Position numbers and translations under genes: made by a program
Shown here: one piece after another, positions 5,892 through 13,467 of the stretch
How positions within the stretch are numbered: position 1 is the stretch's first letter
How the letters are laid out: each line of letters begins with the position of its first letter
Notes under the pieces: model-generated
Database searches by the model: none
Seen by the model: only the letters and a program-made list of their open reading frames with translations
Told to the model about the DNA's origin: nothing
Assembly (NCBI GenBank): GCA_041907145.1
Contig: JAYRHW010000011.1
Location: 1-16,188 of the forward strand
Direction of reading: 5' to 3'
DNA: 16,188 bases
Source: JAFLCA01 sp041907145
GTDB taxonomy: Bacteria > Bdellovibrionota_C > UBA2361 > JAFLCA01

Positions 5892-6805
5892 TATTTGACC
5901 TCCGACTTCTTGGCAGGCAAACGGCTCCACTCATAGCTCTCGGAAGCCGCTTGCAGCAACGTCAGCCATTGATCCGAGGGAGGATATTTTCGCTCAGCAG
6001 CTTCACGGAGAATGCGTACTCCTGCCACATCATTTGAGCCGATTGCTACCCGCACCATGGCATAGTCGACCCAACTGTCGAGGAACGAGTCGGCGTAGTC
6101 CGTGCGTCCCTTCTTCAGCCAAAAATCGGCAGACTGAAGATTTCCCGCATCGAGCGCCAGCATGGCCAGGTTGCGAATAGCATCAGGAGTAAGCTCATGA
6201 CCGAGGGGAACCGCTTCAAAATCCTTGCGAGCCTCCTCGTACTTGCCGAGCGTTCGGCGGCATAGCCCCAACGAGTAGTGAATCTGAGGAACATCATCGA
6301 TTGCAGCGTCATCGAGAGCTCGCACGTATCGCGCCTCCGCGTCTCCGTGTGAACCAAGCCTCGAGAGGCTGTCACCCCAGAGCAATAGCGCCTTAGCCCG
6401 CAAGGGGCTGGCTTCCTTGGGTTGAATGCCGTCAATAAGGGCAGTAGCCCGCTCGGCATGGAGCACAGCAACTTGGTAACGACCCTCCTGATATTCGATA
6501 ATTCCCTTCGAAAGAAATACTCTCGCCTTCTCCTCATCGGGCATCTTCTCGTCCCGTAGCGCTCGATCGAACTCCTCTTGTGCCCGCGTTGCCAGGCCCA
6601 ATCCCCAAGCACTGCGAGCGGCAGCCACGATGCTTTCGGTCGTGGCAATACGCTTCGGCATGCGCTCATAGGTCGTCAATGCGACATAGAAATCTCCTGA
6701 GGCTGCCAGGCGCTGCACCTCGACGGGATGCTGAGCCATCGACGTGCTTGCGCACATCAGCAGCGAAATAAGGAGGAGAATCCCAGAAGAAATAGGCGCT
6801 TTCAT
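5891..6805 (-). CDS. Exported TPR-repeat protein in the flagellar regulatory operon
   Basis: A 304-residue protein with a Sec signal peptide (MKAPISSGILLLISLLMCAS), with likely cleavage after SMA at residue 24. LLMC is a poor lipobox because Met precedes Cys, so a lipoprotein is less likely. The mature part is helical with TPR-like units near 92-125, 136-168, 172-198 and 207-233 (patterns such as YSLGLCRRTLGKYEEARKDF). TPR proteins act as scaffolds for protein-protein contacts; the partner here is unknown. The gene lies seven bases after the FleQ-like activator gene and overlaps the kinase gene by one base, so it is co-translated with flagellar regulators. An exported protein here is odd because the kinase has no periplasmic domain. 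It could report basal-body assembly state, but this is a guess. Confidence 0.78.
   Translation of the reverse strand: MKAPISSGILLLISLLMCASTSMAQHPVEVQRLAASGDFYVALTTYERMPKRIATTESIVAAARSAWGLGLATRAQEEFDRALRDEKMPDEEKARVFLSKGIIEYQEGRYQVAVLHAERATALIDGIQPKEASPLRAKALLLWGDSLSRLGSHGDAEARYVRALDDAAIDDVPQIHYSLGLCRRTLGKYEEARKDFEAVPLGHELTPDAIRNLAMLALDAGNLQSADFWLKKGRTDYADSFLDSWVDYAMVRVAIGSNDVAGVRILREAAERKYPPSDQWLTLLQAASESYEWSRLPAKKSEVK
5899..5903 (-). promoter_or_regulatory. Strong Shine-Dalgarno inside the TPR gene that sets the kinase start
   Basis: The minus strand has a perfect GGAGG seven bases before the GTG at 5891. It lies within the last codons of the TPR gene. This decides the kinase start in favour of 5891 over 5930 and indicates coupled translation. 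Confidence 0.7.
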
Positions 6806-6812
6806 GGCAAAC

Positions 6813-7949
6813 CTAGTCGTTTAAGCGAAACATTCCCGCTACCGTCGTCGGAGCCTCATCGGCATCGTCTTCAACAGTGACTTCGATCTTTTCCGCCAAG
6901 CCTTTCTTCTTGATCTTCTCGACAAGAGTCGTGCGATTGAGATGCAGCAAGCGTGCTGCAGCCTTTTTGTTCCAGTTGGTCTTCGAAAGCGCCAGTGATA
7001 TGAGCTTGGTCTCAAATTTATCGACGAGATCGTTGAAATCAACCCCCACCGATGGCAAGTCATCTCCGAGCTCTATAATCTGGCAGCTCCCGGACTGAGT
7101 CCGCATGTACTCAGGCAGTTCGGATGCCTCCAGTCTTCCTGTATCATTGAGAATGGCGAGCCGCTCGATTAGATTTTCGAGCTCACGGACGTTGCCGGGC
7201 CAGTTGTAGCCGGTCATGATGCCCAAAGCAGCCGGGGTTATCTCCACCAAGGGCTTCTGCAGATTCTCGCAAGCACGTGACATAAAGTGACGCACGAGTA
7301 TTCCGGCGTCTGCGCCGCGACTTCTCAGGGCGGGCAACTCGATCGGCACGACTTGCAAGCGATAGTACAAATCCTCGCGGAAGCGCCCTGCTTTCACTTC
7401 CTCTTTCAGATCCTTGTTGGTTGCCGCAATTACACGTACATTGACATCGATTGTGCGGGTTGAGCCGACAGGCTCCACCTTCCTCTCTTGAAGCACACGC
7501 AGCAATTTTACCTGCAGCTTGGGGCTCATTTCGCCAATCTCATCGAGGAAAATGGTCCCGCCATCGGCAAGTTGAAAACGCCCGATGCGAGAATTGATGG
7601 CTCCTGTAAACGAGCCTTTCTCGTGACCGAACAATTCGCTCTCAAGAATTTCCTCGGGGATCGCTCCGCAATTCACGGGAACGAGCTTGCCGGTACGTCC
7701 GCTCAATTTATGAAGTGCGCGAGCTATCAGCTCCTTACCGGTGCCGCTTTCGCCTAGCACGAGCACCGTCGAGTCAGTGCGAGCAACCTTCTCGACGATC
7801 GAGAAGACCTTCTGCATCTGTGGACACTCGGAAATGATTCCGGCGAATGACGTCTGCCGAATTGAGGTCCCGACTTTTTGCTTTGCTGAAAGAATTGATT
7901 CGGACGGATCGAAGGAACCCTCGGGGTTCCCTGCAACGTAAGATTGCAT
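6813..7949 (-). CDS. FleQ/FlrA-like sigma-54 activator without a receiver domain
   Basis: A 378-residue bacterial enhancer-binding protein. The first 34 residues are low-complexity and replace the N-terminal regulatory domain found in FleQ and FlrA. The AAA+ domain (about 35-270) has Walker A GESGTGKE (66-73), GSFTGA (112-117, Ser for the usual Ala), Walker B TIFLDE (132-137) and FREDLYYRL (190-198). The Fis-type helix-turn-helix (about 312-350) ends in LNRTTLVEKIKKKGL, very close to the RTTLVEKM-type end of FleQ. This supports a master flagellar regulator role at the head of the operon. A strong AAGGAG five to six bases before the ATG fixes the start. Without a receiver, activity must be set by expression level, by another partner (FlhG/FleN in the known systems) or by nothing. 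The acidic C-terminal tail (VEDDADEAP) is unusual. Confidence 0.87.
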   Translation of the reverse strand: MQSYVAGNPEGSFDPSESILSAKQKVGTSIRQTSFAGIISECPQMQKVFSIVEKVARTDSTVLVLGESGTGKELIARALHKLSGRTGKLVPVNCGAIPEEILESELFGHEKGSFTGAINSRIGRFQLADGGTIFLDEIGEMSPKLQVKLLRVLQERKVEPVGSTRTIDVNVRVIAATNKDLKEEVKAGRFREDLYYRLQVVPIELPALRSRGADAGILVRHFMSRACENLQKPLVEITPAALGIMTGYNWPGNVRELENLIERLAILNDTGRLEASELPEYMRTQSGSCQIIELGDDLPSVGVDFNDLVDKFETKLISLALSKTNWNKKAAARLLHLNRTTLVEKIKKKGLAEKIEVTVEDDADEAPTTVAGMFRLND

Positions 7950-7985
7950 GCGCTCTCCTTAGCTAAAAACCTTCCTTGGAACGTC

Positions 7986-8060
7986 ACGCTTCGAAGACGG
8001 CAAAACCGCTGGGTCCGTTGTCTTCGGTGGACGTTCAAAAAACCACCCGTCTCGAAGCGT
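7986..8060 (-). promoter_or_regulatory. Long stem-loop in the 5' leader of the regulatory operon
   Basis: Arms 7986-8000 (plus strand ACGCTTCGAAGACGG) and 8047-8060 (CCGTCTCGAAGCGT) are complementary over 14 base pairs with one bulged base. In the minus-strand RNA the 5' arm begins about six bases from the start predicted by the sigma-54 site at 8076-8091. An internal alternative exists: CGAAGAC (8026-8020) can instead pair with GTCTTCG (7998-7992), which uses part of the same 3' arm. The stem ends 36 bases before the FleQ-like ATG. It may protect the mRNA 5' end or act as a switch between two folds. Confidence 0.55.
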
Positions 8061-8075
8061 CTGTGTCAGTACTAT

Positions 8076-8091
8076 GGCAAGCCGCGTACCA
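8076..8091 (-). promoter_or_regulatory. Sigma-54 promoter of the regulatory operon
   Basis: The minus strand reads TGGTACG-CGGC-TTGCC. Against TGGCACG-N4-TTGCW it differs at only two positions, and the invariant GG and GC are present at the right spacing. The predicted start is near 8065, giving a 5' leader of about 115 bases. A sigma-54 promoter in front of a gene for a sigma-54 activator implies feedback or a further activator. Confidence 0.7.
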
Positions 8092-8245
8092 GACTCTTCG
8101 ACACTGCTAGAAAATTGACGGGAAACAGCTCTCCCCGGCAAAGTTCAGAATAAGAGATGAGAACGCAACGGGAATTTTTTCAAACAAAATTCACCTGGGG
8201 GTGTCAAAAATCCTGAATCCTTTGAGGGCCTAAAAAAAAATAAAC

Positions 8246-8261
8246 AAAACTGTACAGTTTT
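8246..8261. repeat. Perfect 16-base palindrome, possible operator
   Basis: AAAACTGTACAGTTTT reads the same on both strands. It lies between the two divergent genes, about 155 bases upstream of the sigma-54 -24 box and about 87 bases upstream of the TATAAT box for gdh. The symmetry and position suggest a dimeric regulator site. The regulator is unknown; the spacing does not fit an E. coli LexA box. Confidence 0.45.
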
Positions 8262-8347
8262 TTGGCAGGGTAGCCGATAAGTATGCACTTTTTTCAGTGT
8301 CGGAGCCCCGGCGCACGGCTGTTAGGCGTCAAGACGGTGGCGGCCCC

Positions 8348-8353
8348 TATAAT
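8348..8353 (+). promoter_or_regulatory. Candidate -10 box for gdh
   Basis: A perfect TATAAT is present in the non-coding region upstream of gdh. No good -35 hexamer is found at 16-18 bases upstream, so an activator may be needed. It would give a leader of about 175 bases that contains short complementary segments (for example 8428-8434 with 8492-8498, and 8361-8368 with 8417-8424). Confidence 0.35.
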
Positions 8354-8536
8354 AGACTTCAGTTCTACCTAGCCCAAGCATTCTCATTTAAATTCAGCTT
8401 GTTACCTTAATGCGGAGTAGAATTACCCAACGCTCCACCGATGTTAGGTACAGATAATAAGGTCTGATTGAGTCGGGATCTGAAACAGGTTAGCGTTGAG
8501 AGCACATCAAAGAAGTATCCGTAATGATTTAGGAAT

Positions 8537-11500
8537 ATGAGAGAGAATCAAGACTCTACCGGCAGCAATAAGGGCAAGCGCCCCTCGTCTACCGAGAAGG
8601 TGAAGCAGCTAAGCGACCTCCTTGCGGACGGCGGAAAAAAGTCCGGTGTGGCCTCGCGCAGAATTCCCGAGCTTGACCTCACCGTAGAGGCCCTCGCGAC
8701 CTCCCTTTTTTCCAAGGCCCCAGCTGACTTCCTCGAAAGGAAAACGCTCGCTGATTTGAGCACCATCACGACCGAAGCACTAGATTGCCTCGCCACTTTC
8801 ATGTCGGACACGAAGAAAGTCGTGGTTCAAAGTCGAACCCACCCAGGGCACTCCAGCATGTGCTTTGCACTGGGAGACCGCCCCTTCATCATCAATACAG
8901 TGCTGGAATACTTGCGCGAATGCGGCGTTTCGGCCGAGGTACTCTTACATCCGATTCTGTTGAATCGTGGCTTTAGAATTTCCCTATCGTACGTCGAATT
9001 CGAAGCTCACTCTGCCGCCGAATTACAACTCCTTGAGCAGCGCGCCCATGCAGCATTGAGCGATCTTGTCCTTGCCACGGAAGACTTCACCTCGACCCTA
9101 GTGCATACCGAGACATTGGCCCGGGTGCTCGAGAATCCTCGTTATACCTCCTCCTACCCGCAGTCCGAGCGCAAGGAGATTGCCGACTTCCTTCATTGGT
9201 TATCAGACGGAGGTTTTGTGTTTTTGGGCCACGCCTTGTGGAAGACAACCTCGTCGGGAGAATTGCAAGCACAGCCCGCGACAACTCTGGGGATATTTAG
9301 AACCGGCCATAGTTATCTCCAGGAGGTCAAGGATCAGACCCGGGAGGACGCGCTACGATTGCTATCGCAGCATCAACTTATTTCCTTCAGCCGTCTCTTC
9401 ACTACCAGCCCGGTGCATCGACGGATCAAAATGTCGCACTTTGCAGTGGCTGAGCTCTCTACCGAGGGGCGGGTCATCGCGGTTCACTCGCTGATTGGCT
9501 TCCTAACCTCCAAGGCTCTTTCCCAAGAATCATCGAGCATTCCTCTCATTCGCCGCAAACTGCAGAAGCTGATTGAGCTCGAGGACGTGCAAGAGAACTC
9601 CTTTGATTTCAAAAATATCGTCAACATCATCGATGGCATGCCGGAAGAAGAGGCGCTGCGTCATGACATCGAAACGCTGCGGGAAATCACGCGATTGGCC
9701 TCTGATATCCAGCGCAAGGAGGAGACCTGCGTTCACCTGAGCTTCCCGGCGGACAACCGCGGAGCTCTTCTGCTGGTGGTACTGCCGCGTGACCGCTTCA
9801 CCAATTCCGCTCGCACCCGCATTCAGGAACACGCTGAGGCTGCCCTGGGTGCCGTATCGGATTCCAGCGAGTTTCATCTTGATGTATCCCCTCGAGACGG
9901 AGCCAGATTGTATTTCTATGTCCCCTTTACCAGCACGAACCGCCCGAATATCGATCCGGAGCGCTTCAAAGCCGAAATCATCCAGCTATCGAAGACTTGG
10001 AGCGATGCGCTGCAGGAACGGATCGCGGAGTCTACTTTGTTCAAAGACGTCGATGACGTCCTCGAACGGTATGGCGATGCATTTCCCGAGAACTATCAAG
10101 CCCTGCAGTCGGTAGAAGAGTGCGAGCTCGACATAAAGAATATCGAGCTACTCTCGGCCGATCGCAGGGTCGTCGTGAGCATGTCGCGCGGCAAGGAAGG
10201 CGCAGCGGATCTCTTTACACTCATAGTATATCATCGCGGGTCCGTAATCACGATCAGCAAAGCGCTCCCAGTGCTCGAGAACGTGGGGCTTGAAGTTATC
10301 GATGAAAAGGCAGCTTCGGTAACGCCTGCGAGCTCCGAGCCGATTTACATTCATCGCTTCGTCGTCCGTCCGCGCCAAGAAGTCTCGATGCCGTCTGATG
10401 CGTTTGAAGCCACAGTCGCTCCGGGGCTGGAGGCGATTTTCTCAGGCAACGCAGAAAACGACGCACTCAATGCGTTGATGCTTTCATCGAGGCTGTCGAT
10501 CCGAGCCGTCGCCCTGCTCCGCACCTACACTGCGTTGCTGTGGCAAATTTCAAAATTCAGCTCTCGCCAGGTCATAACCCAGACATTGGTGAGTACACCT
10601 GATGCGGCTCGGCAGCTGTGGGAGATGTTCGAACTGCTCTTTAATCCGCATGGGAAAGGGACGGCGCTTGAGCGCAGAGAAGAATTCTTGCAGCTCCTTA
10701 GTGACTATCGCGATGAATTGCATTCAGTAAAAGACATCACCAAAGACCGTGTGCTGCGATCCCTCGCTGAGCTATTGGAGCATACTCTGCGAACGAATTT
10801 TTATCACTGCAACTTTTCGATCGCCATAAAACTGCACTCGGAGAAGATAGAAATTCTACCGAACCCCCGTCCAATGTTCGAGATTTTCGTATCGGCCCCG
10901 GAAGTGGAGGGCGTGCATCTGCGCGGATCGCGAGTCGCCCGCGGCGGATTGCGATGGAGTGATCGCTACGAAGACTTCCGCAGTGAAGTCTTGGGCTTGA
11001 TGAAAACGCAAAAGATCAAAAACGCGCTGATCGTCCCCGGCGGCGCAAAGGGCGGATTTGTCGTAAAGAATCTTCCCACCGAGCCCTCCCAAATCGCCCC
11101 AGCGGTCGAGGGCGCCTATCGAGTCTTCATCCGCTCGTTGCTTTCGGTGACCGATAACCGCGTTGGCGCCGGTATCAAGCATCCAGAGGGACAGGTCATC
11201 TACGATGCCGACGATCCTTACTTAGTGGTCGCTGCCGACAAGGGCACCGCCACGTTTTCGGATATAGCCAATCGAATCGCGACCGAAGAATACAACTTCT
11301 GGCTCGGCGATGCCTTTGCTTCGGGAGGTTCGCAGGGCTACGATCACAAGATTTACGGCATAACCGCCAAGGGCGCTTGGGAGTGCGTGAAGCGGCATTT
11401 CAACGACATAGGATTCGATCACACCAACCAGCCATTCACGGCCATTGGCATAGGTGATATGGCCGGCGATGTGTTCGGAAATGGACTTTTGTTGAGCCGT

Positions 11501-13324
11501 AATTACAAACTTGTTGCAGCGTTCAACCATCGACATGTGTTCCTCGACCCCACTCCGGAGCCGGAGGAGTCTTACCAGGAACGCCGCAGATTGTTCCTAC
11601 TCAAGGGCTCGCAATGGTCGGATTATCGCAAGGAGCTCATTTCAGCCGGTGGCGGTGTTTTCGGGCGCTTTGATAAAGAAATCACCCTCAGTGCGGCGGT
11701 TCGCAAGGCACTCGCGGTGCCGGAGAATACTCCCGCTACAGTCAACGGCGAACAGCTCATCAATCTGATCTTGCGCGCCCAAGTGGATCTGTTGTGGAAC
11801 GGAGGTATCGGCACCTATGTAAAGTCGCAGGAGGAATCACACGCCGATGTCAACGACGGCACCAACGATCGAGTCCGAGTCAATGCCAACGAGCTGCGAG
11901 CGAAGGTAGTTGCTGAAGGCGGGAACCTGGGTTTTACGCAGCGTGCCCGCATCGAGTTTGCGCAGCGCGGCGGCCGCATCAATACTGATGCCATCGACAA
12001 CTCCGGCGGAGTGGATCTTTCGGACCACGAGGTAAACCTCAAGATCCTTTTCTCCGGGCTCATGCGCGAAGGCAAACTCGGCATTGCCGAGCGTAATTCG
12101 ATACTTAAAGAGATGGCCCCCGATGTGGTGGAGGCGGTTCTCGATCATAATCGCAGCCATGCGCTTCTTCTGAGCATGGCCGTCTTGCGGTCAAAACGTA
12201 ACATCGAATACTTCCAGTCTCTCATTCGCGAGCTGCATCGCTTGGGCTACGTCAATCGCTCATTGGAGAACTTGCCCGATGACGAGGAACTGCGGGAGCG
12301 AATTAGCCAAAAAGCCTCCATGTCTCGTCCGGAATTGGCAGTCTGTACCGCCGCCGTTAAGATGTGGATCAAGGATGCATTGCTGTCTTCCAATCTACTC
12401 GCTGACCCGCTCCTCAAGACGTACTTATTCGACTACTTTCCCGGCATTTTGAGGGATCGCTTTGCTGAAGAGCTCGCGGGTCACCCACTTTCCGCCAATA
12501 TAATAGCAACGCAGGTGGCAAATACCCTTATCGACACGATGGGCATCACCTTCGTGCATCGGATGTGCGTCACCTATTCGGTGCCCCCAATCGAGGTACT
12601 CAAGTGTTCTCTGGCTGCCGAGCATATCCTCGGCACTAAGGGCATACGCACGGTGCTGCGACGATTTGACACATTCGAAAACAGCCAGACCTACCTCTCG
12701 CTGTGCGTGGAAATCAGCCGCGCCCTTATGGATGCGGCATCGTGGCTTCTTACTTCCCATGACTCGGGCATGAGCTTGGCAAAGGCCGTCGACTTGTATG
12801 AGTCTGATTATCGCAAACTGATCACCAATATCGAATCAGTGCTCGTTGGCAAGGAGGGCGACGCCTACAAGGCGCGGCTCAGTAAGTACGAACATATGGG
12901 TCTTGATTCCCTTACCGCAAAGAGTTTGGCGGCTTTCCCACGAATCGTTATTCATCTTGAGATGTTGAGCGCGGCGAAGAGAGCTGGGAAGGATCTTTCT
13001 AAGGTTGCCCAAGTTTTCTCGATTACTATCGAGGAACTTGGTGTGGGCGGACTGCTATCGCAAGCCGCACTTCCTGAGACCACGAACAAGTGGGAGAACG
13101 AGCTGCTATTGGGGTCGACCGATGACATTCGCCGCAGTCTTTCGCGGATCACAGCTCGCCTCCTCGATCTCGGCGTTCAGAACCCCCAAGAAGTGGGCTC
13201 CGTACTAAAGAAGGCTGCGGGATTCGAGCGTGTCAAATCGACACTTGACGATGCAAGAACCGGCGCTCCCTCGGTAGCGGCTTTATCAGTCGTAGCAAAG
13301 CAGTTACGCACTTTTGAGCTCTAG
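8537..13324 (+). CDS. NAD-specific glutamate dehydrogenase, large (180 kDa) type
   Basis: A 1595-residue protein of the large bacterial NAD-GDH family (Bac_GDH), whose members are about 1600 residues long. It converts L-glutamate and NAD+ to 2-oxoglutarate, ammonium and NADH in the cytoplasm, usually a catabolic reaction. The N-terminal half (to about 700) is the ACT-like regulatory part. The catalytic part contains VPGGAKGGFVVK with the active lysine near residue 838, DDPYLVVAADKGTATFSDIA (from 892), GDMAGDVFGNG (from 973), AAFNHRHVFLDP, WNGGIGTY (from 1087) and EGGNLGFTQRARIEFA (from 1127), followed by the family's helical C-terminal part. The chosen ATG is the first in frame; its AGGA lies only two bases upstream, so translation initiation may be weak or controlled. 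It is divergent from the flagellar regulators and followed 143 bases later by a hybrid kinase. Confidence 0.96.
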   Translation: MRENQDSTGSNKGKRPSSTEKVKQLSDLLADGGKKSGVASRRIPELDLTVEALATSLFSKAPADFLERKTLADLSTITTEALDCLATFMSDTKKVVVQSRTHPGHSSMCFALGDRPFIINTVLEYLRECGVSAEVLLHPILLNRGFRISLSYVEFEAHSAAELQLLEQRAHAALSDLVLATEDFTSTLVHTETLARVLENPRYTSSYPQSERKEIADFLHWLSDGGFVFLGHALWKTTSSGELQAQPATTLGIFRTGHSYLQEVKDQTREDALRLLSQHQLISFSRLFTTSPVHRRIKMSHFAVAELSTEGRVIAVHSLIGFLTSKALSQESSSIPLIRRKLQKLIELEDVQENSFDFKNIVNIIDGMPEEEALRHDIETLREITRLASDIQRKEETCVHLSFPADNRGALLLVVLPRDRFTNSARTRIQEHAEAALGAVSDSSEFHLDVSPRDGARLYFYVPFTSTNRPNIDPERFKAEIIQLSKTWSDALQERIAESTLFKDVDDVLERYGDAFPENYQALQSVEECELDIKNIELLSADRRVVVSMSRGKEGAADLFTLIVYHRGSVITISKALPVLENVGLEVIDEKAASVTPASSEPIYIHRFVVRPRQEVSMPSDAFEATVAPGLEAIFSGNAENDALNALMLSSRLSIRAVALLRTYTALLWQISKFSSRQVITQTLVSTPDAARQLWEMFELLFNPHGKGTALERREEFLQLLSDYRDELHSVKDITKDRVLRSLAELLEHTLRTNFYHCNFSIAIKLHSEKIEILPNPRPMFEIFVSAPEVEGVHLRGSRVARGGLRWSDRYEDFRSEVLGLMKTQKIKNALIVPGGAKGGFVVKNLPTEPSQIAPAVEGAYRVFIRSLLSVTDNRVGAGIKHPEGQVIYDADDPYLVVAADKGTATFSDIANRIATEEYNFWLGDAFASGGSQGYDHKIYGITAKGAWECVKRHFNDIGFDHTNQPFTAIGIGDMAGDVFGNGLLLSRNYKLVAAFNHRHVFLDPTPEPEESYQERRRLFLLKGSQWSDYRKELISAGGGVFGRFDKEITLSAAVRKALAVPENTPATVNGEQLINLILRAQVDLLWNGGIGTYVKSQEESHADVNDGTNDRVRVNANELRAKVVAEGGNLGFTQRARIEFAQRGGRINTDAIDNSGGVDLSDHEVNLKILFSGLMREGKLGIAERNSILKEMAPDVVEAVLDHNRSHALLLSMAVLRSKRNIEYFQSLIRELHRLGYVNRSLENLPDDEELRERISQKASMSRPELAVCTAAVKMWIKDALLSSNLLADPLLKTYLFDYFPGILRDRFAEELAGHPLSANIIATQVANTLIDTMGITFVHRMCVTYSVPPIEVLKCSLAAEHILGTKGIRTVLRRFDTFENSQTYLSLCVEISRALMDAASWLLTSHDSGMSLAKAVDLYESDYRKLITNIESVLVGKEGDAYKARLSKYEHMGLDSLTAKSLAAFPRIVIHLEMLSAAKRAGKDLSKVAQVFSITIEELGVGGLLSQAALPETTNKWENELLLGSTDDIRRSLSRITARLLDLGVQNPQEVGSVLKKAAGFERVKSTLDDARTGAPSVAALSVVAKQLRTFEL

Positions 13325-13467
13325 GTCACTACGGTTAGGGCCGCTCCAATTGTCACAGAACTGTCGCAAGGCGCGGTATTTGTTGATTCGCTCCCTACCC
13401 CAAGGGTACCATATAGAATGATCTGTTGTTGCAAAGGATTGCGTAATTCGCGGCTCCTAGGAGCGTA

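Larger units (their letters stand above)
7950..8536. other. Divergent control region between FleQ-like operon and gdh
   Basis: This is 587 bases without a convincing gene. From left to right it contains the structured leader of the regulatory operon, its sigma-54 promoter, an AT-rich segment with five A- or T-tracts (8175-8294), a perfect 16-base palindrome, a TATAAT box for the plus strand and a leader of about 175 bases before gdh. The short open frames inside it have no ribosome binding sites or recognisable sequence. Confidence 0.7.

Noticed and set aside
8134..8145. CCCGGCAAAGTT resembling half of a Caulobacter FlbD (ftr) site
   Set aside because: The second arm is missing and I am not certain of the consensus from memory.
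8246..8261. LexA (SOS) box
   Set aside because: CTGT and ACAG halves are directly adjacent (overlapping TGTACA), not separated by eight bases as in the E. coli box, and no SOS gene is adjacent.
13381..13440. Sigma-70 promoter for the hybrid kinase (TTGATT and TATAGA)
   Set aside because: The two hexamers are about 23 bases apart, too far for a normal spacer.
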